A stretch of DNA of 64,000 nucleotides from Azonexus sp. (GTDB lineage: Bacteria > Pseudomonadota > Gammaproteobacteria > Burkholderiales > Rhodocyclaceae). Shown here piece after piece: positions 49,625 through 59,038 of the stretch. Each line of letters opens with the position of its first letter. The first letter of the stretch is position 1. The DNA lies in assembly GCF_023150235.1 (NCBI RefSeq), contig NZ_JAKLLH010000006.1:62001-126000 (forward strand). Direction: 5' to 3'. The notes beneath the pieces are model-generated. The model did no database searches and was not told the origin of the DNA. It was given only the letters and a program-made list of their open reading frames with translations. The position numbers and the translations under genes are program-made.

Positions 49625-50563
49625 TTACCACTTGATGTTCTTGCGCATCTTGTAGCGCAGCCAGATCGCAATGCCGTTCATCGACAACACCATCACCATC
49701 AGCACGAAGCCGGCGGCGGCGGCGTTGATCTCGAAAGCCGGATCGGGGCGCGAGGTCCAGTTGAAGATCTGGATCGGCATCACCGTGAAGGGCGAAACCA
49801 CCCAGTCGAAAAGTCCGGCCGTCGTCCCATCCGTCTGGGCGGCAAAGGGTACCGGCGGCAGGAAGGCGATGAAGGTCAGCGCGCCGATGGTGATGATCGG
49901 CGCGGTTTCGCCGATGGCGCGGGCCAGGCCGATGATCACGCCGGTCAGGATGCCGGGCATGGCGTAGGGGACGATGTGGTAGCGGCAGGTCTGCCAGCGG
50001 GTCGCGCCACAGCCCATCGAGGCTTCGCGGATCATCGCCGGAATCGCCCGGATCGCCTCGCGGGTCGAGACAATCACGATCGGCAGGATCAGCAGCGCCA
50101 GCGTCAGGCCGGCCGAGAGGATGCTCTGGCCGAAGCCGAACTGGTAGACGAATATCCCCAGCGCCAGCAGGCCATAGACAATCGACGGCACGGCGGCCAG
50201 GTTGGTGATGTTGATCTCGATGATCTCGGTGATCCAGTTGCGCTTGGCGTACTCCTCCAGGTAGAGCCCGGCGGCGACGCCAATGGGCACCGCGGCAACG
50301 GCGGTGACCAGCATCACCAGCAGCGAGCCGACCCAGGCCGAAAGGATGCCGGCCTGCGATGCACGTCGCGATGCGAAGTTGAGGAAGAAATCGGCGGTGA
50401 AGCGCTCGGAGCCCTTCTGCACCATGTCGATTACCAGCAGCAGGATCACGGCCAGGCCGATAGCCAGGAAAATCACGCCCAGCGCCTTGAACAGCGTGTC
50501 CTTGAGCTTGCCGCGGGCAATCAGCGCGCGGATCTGCTCGGTGGTCAATGCGGTTTGTTGCAT
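49625..50563 (-). CDS. pstA: Phosphate ABC transporter permease PstA
   Basis: This 312-residue permease has six membrane helices, e.g. [21 protein letters not shown] and [28 protein letters not shown]. The ABC-coupling EAA loop is near [30 protein letters not shown]. It partners with PstC. It is 14 bp upstream of pstB and one base after pstC. Confidence 0.96.
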   Translation of the reverse strand: MQQTALTTEQIRALIARGKLKDTLFKALGVIFLAIGLAVILLLVIDMVQKGSERFTADFFLNFASRRASQAGILSAWVGSLLVMLVTAVAAVPIGVAAGLYLEEYAKRNWITEIIEINITNLAAVPSIVYGLLALGIFVYQFGFGQSILSAGLTLALLILPIVIVSTREAIRAIPAMIREASMGCGATRWQTCRYHIVPYAMPGILTGVIIGLARAIGETAPIITIGALTFIAFLPPVPFAAQTDGTTAGLFDWVVSPFTVMPIQIFNWTSRPDPAFEINAAAAGFVLMVMVLSMNGIAIWLRYKMRKNIKW

Positions 50564-50564
50564 C

Positions 50565-51515
50565 TTAGTAGTTCTCGCGGAATTTACGGCGCAGCCACTG
50601 GCCGAGGATGTTGAACACCAGCGTGATCAGGATCAGCGTCAGGCCGGCGGCAAAGATGGTCTGGTAACCAATTGAACCGTGCGGCAAGTCGCCCAGGGCC
50701 ACCTGCACGATGTAGGAAGTAATCGTCGCGGCCGGTTCCATCGGGTTCCAGGTCAGGTTCGGCTGCATGCCGGCGGCCACCGCCAGGATCATGGTTTCGC
50801 CGACGGCCCGTGAAATCGCCAGGATGTAGGAAGCGGCGAGACCGGAGAAAGCCGCCGGAACCACTACCGTCAGTGCGGTGTGCAGGCGGGTCGCCCCCAT
50901 CGCGTAGGCGCCTTCGCGCAGGCTCATCGGCACCGCGCGCATCGCATCCTCGGACAGCGAGGCGATGTAGGGAACGATCATGATCCCCATCACCAGACCG
51001 GCGGAAAGCAGCGAGAAACCCGGCAGCTCGGGAAAAATCTTCTGCAGCAACGGCGTCACCATCAGCAGGGCGAAATAGCCGAAGACGATGGTCGGGATGC
51101 CACCCAGCAGTTCGAGGACCGGCTTGGCGATTTCGCGCACCCGGCTGTCGGCGAATTCCGAGAGGTAGATCGCGATCACGGTTCCCATCGGAATCGCCAG
51201 CAGCAGCGCCACGGCCGAGGACACCAGGGTCCCGGAAACCAGCACCATGATCCCGAAATGGGCGTCGTCGAACAACGGCGTCCATTGGGTGTCGGTCAGG
51301 AAGTCGACCAGCGGGACATTGGCGAAGAACTGGATCGATTCGGAAACGAGGACATAGACGATACCGATGGTGGTCAACACCGAAACGGCGGCGGCGGCAA
51401 AGAGCAAGCCCTCGATGACGCGCTCGCTGACGTTGCGCATCGCATTGTGTGCCAGGCGGTCGCTGACCACGGGCAGATCGTTGGTATTTTTAGCGGTCAT
51501 AACTTGCGAATTCAT
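50565..51515 (-). CDS. pstC: Phosphate ABC transporter permease PstC
   Basis: This 316-residue permease has N-terminal TM VIEGLLFAAAAVSVLTTIGIVYVL, the coupling loop LREGAYAMGATRLHTALTVVVPAAFSGL and the C-terminal TMs. The order pstS-pstC-pstA-pstB-phoU-phoB-phoR is a complete pst-pho operon. Confidence 0.96.
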   Translation of the reverse strand: MNSQVMTAKNTNDLPVVSDRLAHNAMRNVSERVIEGLLFAAAAVSVLTTIGIVYVLVSESIQFFANVPLVDFLTDTQWTPLFDDAHFGIMVLVSGTLVSSAVALLLAIPMGTVIAIYLSEFADSRVREIAKPVLELLGGIPTIVFGYFALLMVTPLLQKIFPELPGFSLLSAGLVMGIMIVPYIASLSEDAMRAVPMSLREGAYAMGATRLHTALTVVVPAAFSGLAASYILAISRAVGETMILAVAAGMQPNLTWNPMEPAATITSYIVQVALGDLPHGSIGYQTIFAAGLTLILITLVFNILGQWLRRKFRENY

Positions 51516-51590
51516 GAGCGGAATTCCTGAGTAGGCGCCCCGGACCCGGAAGGGTGCGGGGCGCAGGAGGAGCAGGCTTGCCCCGGTTCC

Positions 51591-52592
51591 TTACATCTTG
51601 GCTTCGCGCTTCATCAGATCTTCGATGGTGATGCCAACTTCATTCTGACCACCGAAAACCGTGCCGTACTTCTTCTTCTTCACGTGCTCGAGGTTACCGG
51701 TGTAAGCGGCGGCCGGCAGCGGCACGTACTTGACTTCCTTGGTCAGCTTGGAAGCGTTCTTCATGTAGAACTCGATGAACTCCTGGACTTCCGGCTTCTG
51801 CAGCGACTTGGCCTTGACGTAGACGAAGATCGGGCGCGACAGCGGCTGGTAGGTGCCCTTGATCACCGCGTCCTCGGACGGGCCGACGGCGGCGCCGCCC
51901 TTGGGCGGGACGATCGGCAGCGCCTTGAGCTTGCCGGTGTTCTCGGCGTAGTAGGCATAACCGAAGTAGCCGATGGCATTGACGTCGCGGGAAACGCCCT
52001 GGACCAGGACGTTGTCGTCTTCCGACGCGGTGTAGTCGCCGCGCGAGGACTTGGCCTTGCCGACGATGGCTTCGGTGAAGTATTCGAAGGTGCCGGAATC
52101 GGCGCCGGCGCCGAACAGCTTGATCGGCTGATCCGGCCAGGCCGGGTTGATCTGGTTCCACTTGGTCACCTTACCTTGCGCGGCCGGCTCCCACATGGTC
52201 TTCAGCTCAGCCACGGTGGCTTCCTTGAGGAAAGTGTTCTTGGGGTTGATGACCACGGTCAGCGCATCGAAGGCGACCGGCATTTCGACGTACTCGACGC
52301 CGGCAGCCTTGCAGTCTTCCATTTCCTTCTTGGTGATCGGGCGCGAGGCGTTCGACAGGTCGGTCTCGTCGCGGCAGAACTTCTTGAAGCCGCCGCCGGT
52401 ACCGGAGATACCGACCGTCACCTTGATGGCGTTCTTCTTGGCCTTCTGGAACTCTTCCGCCACCGCCTCGGTAATCGGGTAAACAGTCGAGGAACCGTCG
52501 ATCTTGATCACTTGCGCATGGGCGGCCTGGGAAGCGAAGACGGCGACGCCGGCAAGGGCCAGCATGCTGACGAGCGGGGTTTTCTTGCTCAT
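51591..52592 (-). CDS. pstS: Phosphate-binding periplasmic protein PstS
   Basis: The phosphate receptor of the Pst importer is 333 residues with a signal peptide ending at ASQAAHAQ. Phosphate-ligand segments are DGSSTVYPITEAVAEEF, GISGTGGGFKKFCRDETDLSNASRPI and GAGADSGTFEYFTEA. ATG 52592 is chosen since GGAG lies upstream, whereas the in-frame extension to 52667 would cover the Pho box. The first gene of the pst-pho operon. Confidence 0.97.
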   Translation of the reverse strand: MSKKTPLVSMLALAGVAVFASQAAHAQVIKIDGSSTVYPITEAVAEEFQKAKKNAIKVTVGISGTGGGFKKFCRDETDLSNASRPITKKEMEDCKAAGVEYVEMPVAFDALTVVINPKNTFLKEATVAELKTMWEPAAQGKVTKWNQINPAWPDQPIKLFGAGADSGTFEYFTEAIVGKAKSSRGDYTASEDDNVLVQGVSRDVNAIGYFGYAYYAENTGKLKALPIVPPKGGAAVGPSEDAVIKGTYQPLSRPIFVYVKAKSLQKPEVQEFIEFYMKNASKLTKEVKYVPLPAAAYTGNLEHVKKKKYGTVFGGQNEVGITIEDLMKREAKM

Positions 52593-52649
52593 GGGGGAAA
52601 CTCCTGTGCTGTAGGTGGGGTGGGATTCAGCGCAGCTTACGCAGGCTGT

Positions 52650-52677
52650 GTTACAGATGGATGACACGCTGTAACAA
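52650..52677 (-). promoter_or_regulatory. Pho box upstream of pstS
   Basis: On the minus strand GTGTCATCCATCTGTAAC gives two CTGTCAT-like half-sites 11 bp apart, with a further TTGTTAC unit just upstream. It ends about 60 bp before the pstS ATG. PhoB should bind here under low phosphate. Confidence 0.75.
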
Positions 52678-52725
52678 TCCCCCCTCGCCCCCCTTCTTCC
52701 CGGGTTCGCCCGGGGGCAGCCTTGC

Positions 52726-53292
52726 TTACGCCTTCCCTCGCGCCTTGCCGCCGGACTTTCCAGTCGATCCGCTCCTCACGCCCCGCACACCGTCGATGCG
52801 CAACATCACCGCTTTCAGTTCGCTATCGTTGAGCGCCCCGAGCAAGAGCAGGCCGGCACGCAGCAAATCGTTCTTGCCCGCCTTCAGGCCCAAGTCGCGC
52901 AGCCTTGCCTTCAAGACCCCCAGGCGCTCGAATTCGCTTTCCGGAAAACGGTAACGCCCGCGCACCGTCACCGCCTTGGCCGGGCGGGGCGGCTTGCCGC
53001 GTGGCAGCAACTCCGGCGGAATCGCCTCCTGCGCGCTGTAATCGATCGAACGCGCCAGGGCCAGCGCCTCGACCAGAGCCTGCTGCTGGCGCTGCAAAGG
53101 ACTCCCCTCAGCCGGAGGATGCCGGCGCCCGCGACGCAGCGCCGGTCCCGCCAGTGGGTGGATTTCGCCCAGCGGCGGCCTGGCCGCCGCCCCCCCGGCC
53201 CCGACCGCCTTCGCCGTCTCGCCCGTCACACCGCCATTCAACTCACCGTTTTCCGGCGGCTGCTCTTTTTGCACCTTGCTCTCTTTTTGCAT
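52726..53292 (-). CDS. Uncharacterised basic protein with an RHH-like C-terminal region
   Basis: The 188-residue protein has a low-complexity, Pro/Ala/Arg-rich N-terminal half (possibly disordered). The C-terminal half [43 protein letters not shown] resembles ribbon-helix-helix-type folds. No family name is recalled with confidence. GGGAG precedes the ATG at 53292. The position between pstS and rpiA suggests a betaproteobacterial conserved hypothetical, and DNA binding is possible but unproven. Confidence 0.6.
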   Translation of the reverse strand: MQKESKVQKEQPPENGELNGGVTGETAKAVGAGGAAARPPLGEIHPLAGPALRRGRRHPPAEGSPLQRQQQALVEALALARSIDYSAQEAIPPELLPRGKPPRPAKAVTVRGRYRFPESEFERLGVLKARLRDLGLKAGKNDLLRAGLLLLGALNDSELKAVMLRIDGVRGVRSGSTGKSGGKARGKA

Positions 53293-53437
53293 TCTTCTTT
53301 CTCCCGCGTCGAGACCATGGAGTGTAGCGCCGGAAAAGTGCCTGGCGTGTGACAAGCGCCCGCACCGGCATGCGCGCGAATCCCGCTCGCCGGGTTTGCC
53401 GGTAAAATTGCCGCCATTTCCCCGCAGGACTCGCCTC

Positions 53438-54106
53438 ATGACCCAAGACGAACTCAAGCAGGCGGTTGCCCAGGCCGCCGCCGACCATGTTGCCGCCCAC
53501 ACGCCGGAAGGCAGCCTCATCGGTGTCGGCACCGGCTCCACCGCCAACTTCTTCATCGACGCGCTCGCCCGGCAAAAGCACCGCTATCGCGGCGCCGTCG
53601 CCAGTTCCGAAGCCACCCGCCAGCGCCTGGAAGCCCACGGCATGGCCGTTTTCGACCTCAACGACGTCAGCGACCTGCCGGTCTACATCGATGGCGCCGA
53701 CGAAGTCGATGCCGGCCTGAACATGATCAAGGGCGGCGGCGGCGCCCTGACACGGGAAAAGATCGTCGCCGCCGTGGCCCGGACCTTCATCTGCATTGCC
53801 GATGCCTCCAAGCAGGTAACGACGCTGGGGCGCTTCCCGCTCCCGGTCGAGGTCGTGCCGATGGCTCGCGCCCATGTCGCCCGTGAATTGGAAAAACTCG
53901 GAGGCCGCCCCGTCCTGCGCAGCGGTTTCATGACCGACAACGGCAACCAGATCCTTGACGTGCACGGCCTGAGCATCGCCGATCCCAAAGGCCTGGAAGC
54001 CACCATCAACCAGATCGTCGGCGTGCTCACCAATGGCCTCTTCGCCATGCGCCCCGCCGACATCCTGCTCCTCGCCACCCCGGACGGCGTGCGCCGCAGC
54101 GGCTGA
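53438..54106 (+). CDS. rpiA: Ribose-5-phosphate isomerase A
   Basis: RpiA interconverts ribose 5-phosphate and ribulose 5-phosphate. The 222-residue protein starts [18 protein letters not shown] and has [44 protein letters not shown] and the C-terminal [19 protein letters not shown]. These are all family signatures with the catalytic Asp, Glu and Lys. A candidate -10 TAAAAT lies at 53403-53408. Confidence 0.97.
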   Translation: MTQDELKQAVAQAAADHVAAHTPEGSLIGVGTGSTANFFIDALARQKHRYRGAVASSEATRQRLEAHGMAVFDLNDVSDLPVYIDGADEVDAGLNMIKGGGGALTREKIVAAVARTFICIADASKQVTTLGRFPLPVEVVPMARAHVARELEKLGGRPVLRSGFMTDNGNQILDVHGLSIADPKGLEATINQIVGVLTNGLFAMRPADILLLATPDGVRRSG

Positions 54107-54126
54107 TCCCCGCCAGCAAGGACAAC

Positions 54127-54150
54127 AACCCGGCTGCGGCCGGGTTTTTT
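54127..54150 (+). terminator. Rho-independent terminator after rpiA
   Basis: AACCCGGC pairs with GCCGGGTT across a TGCG loop and is followed by a T run, about 20 bp after the rpiA stop. Confidence 0.85.
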
Positions 54151-54151
54151 G

Positions 54152-54179
54152 TCTTTTTCACGGTCGACCGTGAAAAAGA
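54152..54179. repeat. 28-bp perfect palindrome of the GGTCGACCGT family
   Basis: TCTTTTTCACGGTC (54152-54165) mirrors GACCGTGAAAAAGA (54166-54179). It directly follows the rpiA terminator. The flanking region up to 54422 holds no further gene or clear promoter. Confidence 0.9.
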
Positions 54180-54422
54180 GCATTTTTCCCGGAACAAACC
54201 CGGGATAAGCCGCTTCAGCACAGACGGTGCAGCTTTTTCGGCTTTTTGGGTGTCTGCGCTCGCCCATCCGGCAGGCACTTCGGGAACTCCCGGATAACTC
54301 ATTGAAAAATTTGTGCTCATCGGCAAACCCCATACCTGAACCGAGGCTTGCAAAATAAAACTGCAATCGGGATGTAACACTGCGAAACGAGAATTTCCCC
54401 ATTTATCGCAAAAATCCCAATC

Positions 54423-56126
54423 ATGTCGCCCGCGCGCCCAGCCCCCTCCTCTTCCGCGCCTCGCCGCGCATCGCTGTCGATCCGCGCTCGCCTCCTCCTG
54501 ATGGCGGCCAGCAGCGCGGTTTTCAGCTTGGTACTACTGGTGATCGCCCTCCTGGCCCTGGCCGCTTTCCGCGACGATATCCGTCAGGTGGCGGAGGCAG
54601 TCGAGCACTCGACCCGCCTGCAGGAACAGGTGAATTCCGCTCGCCACGCCGCACAAAGCGAGGTGCGGGCGCTCAAGGACATGCTCATTCGCAACCACAT
54701 GCCGGACGAGTTCGAGAAGGCAAGAGACGAATTCTCCGCCGCCCGTCGGACGCTGCAACAGGCCGTGGAGACACTGGCCGGGCTCGAACGTGGACGTAGC
54801 GAGAAAGCACTGGCGCCGCAACTCGAACAAGAGGCCGCCAGCCTGCACAAGCTTTACGACGAAGTCCTGAACGACAACGAAGCCGGGATGCCCAAATATG
54901 CACTCATGGTCGATGCCGCGCTACGCGGCAGCGAGCAACCGCTGCTGCAGGCCGCCAGCCAGGCCTCGCGTGAAATCGCGGCGCGCAGCACCCGCAGTGT
55001 CGGCGCCGCCTCCGAAATCGCCGCAGCCCGTTTCAGCGAGATTTCACGCTGGCTGATCGGCGCCGGCGCGCTCGGCGTCATGGCTTCACTGCTCGTTGCC
55101 GCACTGATCGGACGACGTATCCTGCACCGTCTCGGCGGCGATCTCGAACCGGTTGTCGCCGCCACTCGCCGCGTCGCCGCCGGTGACCTGAGCGCCAGCC
55201 TCGACCTCGATCCGCGACACGGCAAACTCGCCGCCGATTCCCTCGTTGCCTCGGTCAATGCCATGCAGGAACGCCTGCGTTCACTGATTGCCGAAGTCCA
55301 GCACGGCGCCGAACAGACCGCCGGCAACGCCAGCGCCCTGAGCAGTTCGGCCGATGCCGTCGCCAATGCCAGCAGCACCCAGAGCGATGCCGCCGCGCAA
55401 ATTACCGCCGGGATCGAAGAACTGACCGTCGCCATTGCGACCATGGCCGACAGTGCCGGCAACGCCGCCGATGCCAGCCGCGATACACGCAACAAGGCCA
55501 GCGAAAGCGGTGCCGTGATCCAGGAGGCGATTCGTGAAATCGGCGCCATTTCCGGCCAGGCCCATGCCGCTGCCGGCGCCATGGGCAGCCTGCAGGAGCA
55601 CACTCAGGAGATCACCCGCTTCGCCCAGGAAATCAAGGGCATTTCCGAGCAGACCAATCTACTCTCGCTCAACGCCGCCATCGAGGCCGCGCGCGCGGGT
55701 GATGCCGGCCGTGGTTTCGCCGTCGTCGCCGACGAAGTGCGCAAACTCGCCAGCCACACCGCCGAGACCACGGCCAAGATCGAAAAACTGGTCAGCCGTC
55801 TCGATCAGACCGCGCAGCAAACCGCCAGCGCGGTTGCCGCCACCGCCGAACGAGCCCAACGCGGCGCCGAGTTGGCCGGACGCGCCGACCTCGCCATCGG
55901 CGAAATCGAGGCCAGTTGCCAACACTCGATGCTCGCGGCCAACGAAATTGTCGAAGCCCTTGACGAACAGCGCCAGGCAGCCGAGCAGATCGCCCGCCAC
56001 ACCGAACGGGTGGCGCAAATGATCCATGCCAGCGCCGACGCCGCCAGCGCCTCGTCATCCTCGGCCAACGCCGTGGCCACCATGGCGCAACGCCTGCAAC
56101 ACGCCACCGCCCAGTTCGCACTTTGA
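54423..56126 (+). CDS. Methyl-accepting chemotaxis protein with four-helix-bundle-type sensor
   Basis: This 567-residue chemoreceptor has TM1 (about 24-50), a periplasmic helical sensor of about 155 residues ([29 protein letters not shown]..., like 4HB_MCP), TM2 (about 205-230), and HAMP. The signalling tip is [26 protein letters not shown]-like ([19 protein letters not shown]). The C-terminus ends ATAQFAL without a CheR tether. Ligand is unknown. GC-rich codon use agrees with its neighbours. Confidence 0.92.
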   Translation: MSPARPAPSSSAPRRASLSIRARLLLMAASSAVFSLVLLVIALLALAAFRDDIRQVAEAVEHSTRLQEQVNSARHAAQSEVRALKDMLIRNHMPDEFEKARDEFSAARRTLQQAVETLAGLERGRSEKALAPQLEQEAASLHKLYDEVLNDNEAGMPKYALMVDAALRGSEQPLLQAASQASREIAARSTRSVGAASEIAAARFSEISRWLIGAGALGVMASLLVAALIGRRILHRLGGDLEPVVAATRRVAAGDLSASLDLDPRHGKLAADSLVASVNAMQERLRSLIAEVQHGAEQTAGNASALSSSADAVANASSTQSDAAAQITAGIEELTVAIATMADSAGNAADASRDTRNKASESGAVIQEAIREIGAISGQAHAAAGAMGSLQEHTQEITRFAQEIKGISEQTNLLSLNAAIEAARAGDAGRGFAVVADEVRKLASHTAETTAKIEKLVSRLDQTAQQTASAVAATAERAQRGAELAGRADLAIGEIEASCQHSMLAANEIVEALDEQRQAAEQIARHTERVAQMIHASADAASASSSSANAVATMAQRLQHATAQFAL

Positions 56127-56319
56127 GAAAGTTCGCGCTTCAAGCGCCTTGAGAATCGTCCCGGAAGCACCGGGGCGAATTCGTTTCCCGCCCGGGTTTG
56201 GCCCTGGCCCTCACCCAGCCGCTGGCTGGGTGAGGCGGGAAAAAACGGGAAAAATCACCGCGGGGAGAAGCCGCCGGGCCGGAAGAAGCGGCCACGATGC
56301 GGGTAGCGCAAGACCGCTC
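56127..56319. other. Gap after the chemoreceptor with a long hairpin
   Basis: CCTCACCCAGCC (56212-56223) pairs exactly with GGCTGGGTGAGG (56227-56238) across a GCT loop. No T-tract follows. It may act as a weak terminator or RNA stability element. The rest of the gap shows nothing recognisable. Confidence 0.5.
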
Positions 56320-56630
56320 TCAGCGGCCGAAAGAGAGCATATAGACGAGAAAACCGGCGCAAGGCAGAACCAGCCCACCGACGAGATACCAGGTGCGACG
56401 CAAGATACGGTCGAGACACTCCGCCTCCTGCTCGATGAGGCATAACCTCTCCCAGAGCAGGCTGCTGAGCGGCGTGTTCTCCAAGCCTTCCGGATACGCT
56501 GCCGAAGCAAGCCGGATGGAAGATGGAAGGGGTAATCCGGAGAATCGCCGTCCCTGTGCTGCGGGAAGTCCTGTCGGTCATGATGGTGCCGGAGATTTCC
56601 GGGACGGAGCTGGCTGTGCGTGCTGTTCAT
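56320..56630 (-). pseudogene. Small membrane protein gene with a probable frameshift
   Basis: ATG 56630 has AAGGAG 6 nt upstream and opens MNSTHSQLRPGNLRHHHDRQ. This frame runs on, but the protein-like continuation YPEGLENTPLSSLLWERLCL through LDRILRRTWYLVGGLVLPCA and FLVYMLSFGR, with a membrane helix, lies in another frame and ends at TGA 56320-56322. The span of 311 bp is not a multiple of 3. A frameshift or sequencing error near 56490-56510 would join the two. The product would be about 100 residues with one membrane segment. Function is unknown. Confidence 0.45.
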
Positions 56631-56968
56631 CGCATACTCCTTTTTGATAAAAGCTCTCATTTGCATGATGAGGCCATACTGTGACCCGAGGCAAGCTTAT
56701 TCCATGAGAATTACCGGAAAACGACGGCTTGAAGGTGCTTTCGTGACATCTTCAGCCCGGGCAAAGGCAAGCCAGCGCGCCAAGAATAAGCAGCCTCCCA
56801 CCCCATCCGCCAGGGAATGACTCGCCCACGACTGGGCCCTGGCCCGGCACACGGGTGCTTTTCTCCCGGCCTCCGCCTCGGAAAAGCGGCTAACCGATAA
56901 AGTCATGAAGGCCCGATATCCAGCACTCTCCGGCAGCGCAAGCGTCACTGCCGGCCGGTATTCCCGGA
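56631..56968. other. 338-bp stretch between the frameshifted ORF and the EAL-CBS-GGDEF gene
   Basis: It holds a 91-residue minus-strand open frame (MIREYRPAVTLALPESAGYR...) that overlaps the next gene by 4 bp. Its composition is unremarkable and no family is recognised, so it is not called as a gene. No promoter pair, repeat or RNA was identified. Confidence 0.4.
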
Positions 56969-58810
56969 TCAATTGAGCAGGCGTGCCGTCATCGGTGGAT
57001 TTTCCTGATAGCCGAAGCCAAAGCGGCGACGTTCGATGAAGACCGCCCCCTGATTGATATCGACCAGATTTTCACGCGAGCGCTTCTTGGCCTGTTTCTT
57101 GGCGGACGAAGCGGCGGATGCCACTTCGCGATGCGATTCGCAATCGCCGGGAGCGACCTTGACAGCGCCGACCGAGAGCGAGGGCAGGAGTTGGAAGCCC
57201 AGTTCTCCCTTGCGGTTTTCCGCCAGATAGCCGCCTTGCGCCCGCTCCTCGACACTCAGCATCGCTGCCATGGCATCGGTGAAATTCCGTACCAGGTTCC
57301 ATGAACGCAGTTCCCAGTCATCGCTCTGGAAAATGACGAAGAAGTCATCGCCGCCGATATGGCCGACGAAATCGAGTTTCTCATCGACCGACTCGTTGAG
57401 CAGGCGCCCCAGCGTCTGGATCACATCGTCCCCCCGGCGATACCCGAAGGTATCGTTGAAGGGCTTGAAATTGTCGATATCGATATAGGCGGCGACGAAA
57501 TGCCGCCCACTGGCCAGCATGCGGTCGATGTGTTCGTTGATCGGCACATTGCCCGGCAACTGGGTCAGCGGATTGGCGTAACGGGCTGCGGAGATCTGCA
57601 TCTCGGTGATCATCGCCATCAGGTCGTGCGCACCGCCGATGCCGAGATAACGCCCGTCGCCGGTAATGATGAAGCCGTCGAGCAGGTAGTGTTTGGGCGC
57701 CAGCGATAGCATCATCGCCAGTTCCTGGATGCTGGCATGCTGATCGACGATCAGCGGCGCCGGGTCCATGAATAGTTCGCAGCTCTTGCGGCCGAACAAT
57801 TCGCGCCGGAAGGGCCGGGCAAAGCGGTCAATCAGGCTATGGCGGTTGATCATGCCCACCGGCATGCCCTGGCTGGTCACCGGCAGGACATCGAGCTCGG
57901 GATCGGCCTCGAAGCGGGCGACCGCGGCGTCATTGCAGGATTCGATCGGCAGCGGCTCGACGGCGCGCAGCAGGTTGAGCGCCGTCGGCAGCTTGCCCGG
58001 TCCGCCGGACAGGGTATTCATCGAGGCCCGTTGCTGACCAAACGCCTGGGTGACGTTCGGCGGCAACTGGTGCGCCGGTTCAGGCAAGGGCTTGGCGATG
58101 AAATAGCCTTGGGCGCAGGCGATCCCCATGTCGCGCAGGCAGACGAAATCTTCCAGTCGCTCGACGCCCTCGGCGACCAGCGAGGCATTGCAGACCTCGG
58201 CGATATCCTGCATGGCGCGCACGAAGTGGTATTTGATCCGGTCATCGGCAATGCCATTGATGAAATGCTTGTCGACCTTGACGTATTCCGGGCGCAGTTC
58301 CGACCACATGCGCAGATTGGAAAATCCCTCGCCAAGATCGTCGATGGCAATCTGAAAGCCCTTGCCGCGATAGCGGGCCAGGGCATCGACGATGCCGGGC
58401 AGGTCACCGAAACGCTGGTTCTCGACCAGTTCGATCACCACGCGGTTCGGCGCGATACCCAGCTCGATCAGGGTGTCGTGCGTCTCGCCATGCATCATCC
58501 GAAAATCGAGCAGGCACTGCGGCGAAACATTGAGAAACAGGCTGCCGGGCAGGCGCAGGCGGGCGAAGGCACGCAGGCTGGCCTCGCGGCAGGCGTGTTC
58601 GAGTTCCAGTCCGAGCCCACTCTGGCGGGCCACGGCGAACAGGGCATCCGGGCGGTGCAAAGGGCTGTTCTGCGGCCCCCGGATCAGGGCTTCGTAACCG
58701 AGTACGGTACGCGAGCGGAAATCGACAACGGGCTGGAAAACCGGGTGCAGCCAGCCCTCTTCGAGAATGTGGTGGATTTCGGCAATTTCGGCGGCTTTTT
58801 CGATGAGCAT
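56969..58810 (-). CDS. EAL-CBS-GGDEF c-di-GMP signalling protein
   Basis: This 613-residue soluble protein has an N-terminal EAL domain with intact catalytic pattern (YEALIRGP, FLNVSP, IELVE, IDDLGEGFSNL, KVDKHFI, AEGVE). Two CBS-like motifs follow (about 280-400: DVLPVTSQGMPVGMINRHSL and ASIQELAMMLSLAPKHYLLDGFIITGDG). The C-terminal GGDEF domain has active site GGDDF (about residue 486), a variant that can be active. This domain order occurs in bifunctional c-di-GMP enzymes sensing nucleotides through CBS. It is divergent from the response regulator gene. Confidence 0.92.
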   Translation of the reverse strand: MLIEKAAEIAEIHHILEEGWLHPVFQPVVDFRSRTVLGYEALIRGPQNSPLHRPDALFAVARQSGLGLELEHACREASLRAFARLRLPGSLFLNVSPQCLLDFRMMHGETHDTLIELGIAPNRVVIELVENQRFGDLPGIVDALARYRGKGFQIAIDDLGEGFSNLRMWSELRPEYVKVDKHFINGIADDRIKYHFVRAMQDIAEVCNASLVAEGVERLEDFVCLRDMGIACAQGYFIAKPLPEPAHQLPPNVTQAFGQQRASMNTLSGGPGKLPTALNLLRAVEPLPIESCNDAAVARFEADPELDVLPVTSQGMPVGMINRHSLIDRFARPFRRELFGRKSCELFMDPAPLIVDQHASIQELAMMLSLAPKHYLLDGFIITGDGRYLGIGGAHDLMAMITEMQISAARYANPLTQLPGNVPINEHIDRMLASGRHFVAAYIDIDNFKPFNDTFGYRRGDDVIQTLGRLLNESVDEKLDFVGHIGGDDFFVIFQSDDWELRSWNLVRNFTDAMAAMLSVEERAQGGYLAENRKGELGFQLLPSLSVGAVKVAPGDCESHREVASAASSAKKQAKKRSRENLVDINQGAVFIERRRFGFGYQENPPMTARLLN

Positions 58811-59038
58811 GGAGCCCCCCGTCTACAAGGTTGGGTGGGTGGAACGAGCCGACTACTTTAGGGAAACAGTATTTCAGTTATTTGACGCCAGTAATTCCCG
58901 GCACACCCTCCCGGCTTTTTCACCATGCTGTAACCATAAGCCGATGAAATGAGCACGATGGTTTTCATTCACCAGGCAAGCCCGGCGCCCCGCAGGCACC
59001 CACTCGAAGCGGCCTTGCCTCTACCCTGGGAGATCGAC
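58811..59038. other. 228-bp divergent intergenic region
   Basis: It separates the EAL-CBS-GGDEF gene from the response regulator and must hold promoters for both. No clear hexamers were found. The in-frame extension of the response regulator to 58949 is less likely since the ATG at 59039 has GGGAGATCGAC before it. Confidence 0.4.

Noticed and set aside
56697-56972. A 91-residue minus-strand open frame starting MIREYRPAVTLALP
   Set aside because: No ribosome-binding site, family or conserved pattern is visible. It could be chance, so it is mentioned but not called.
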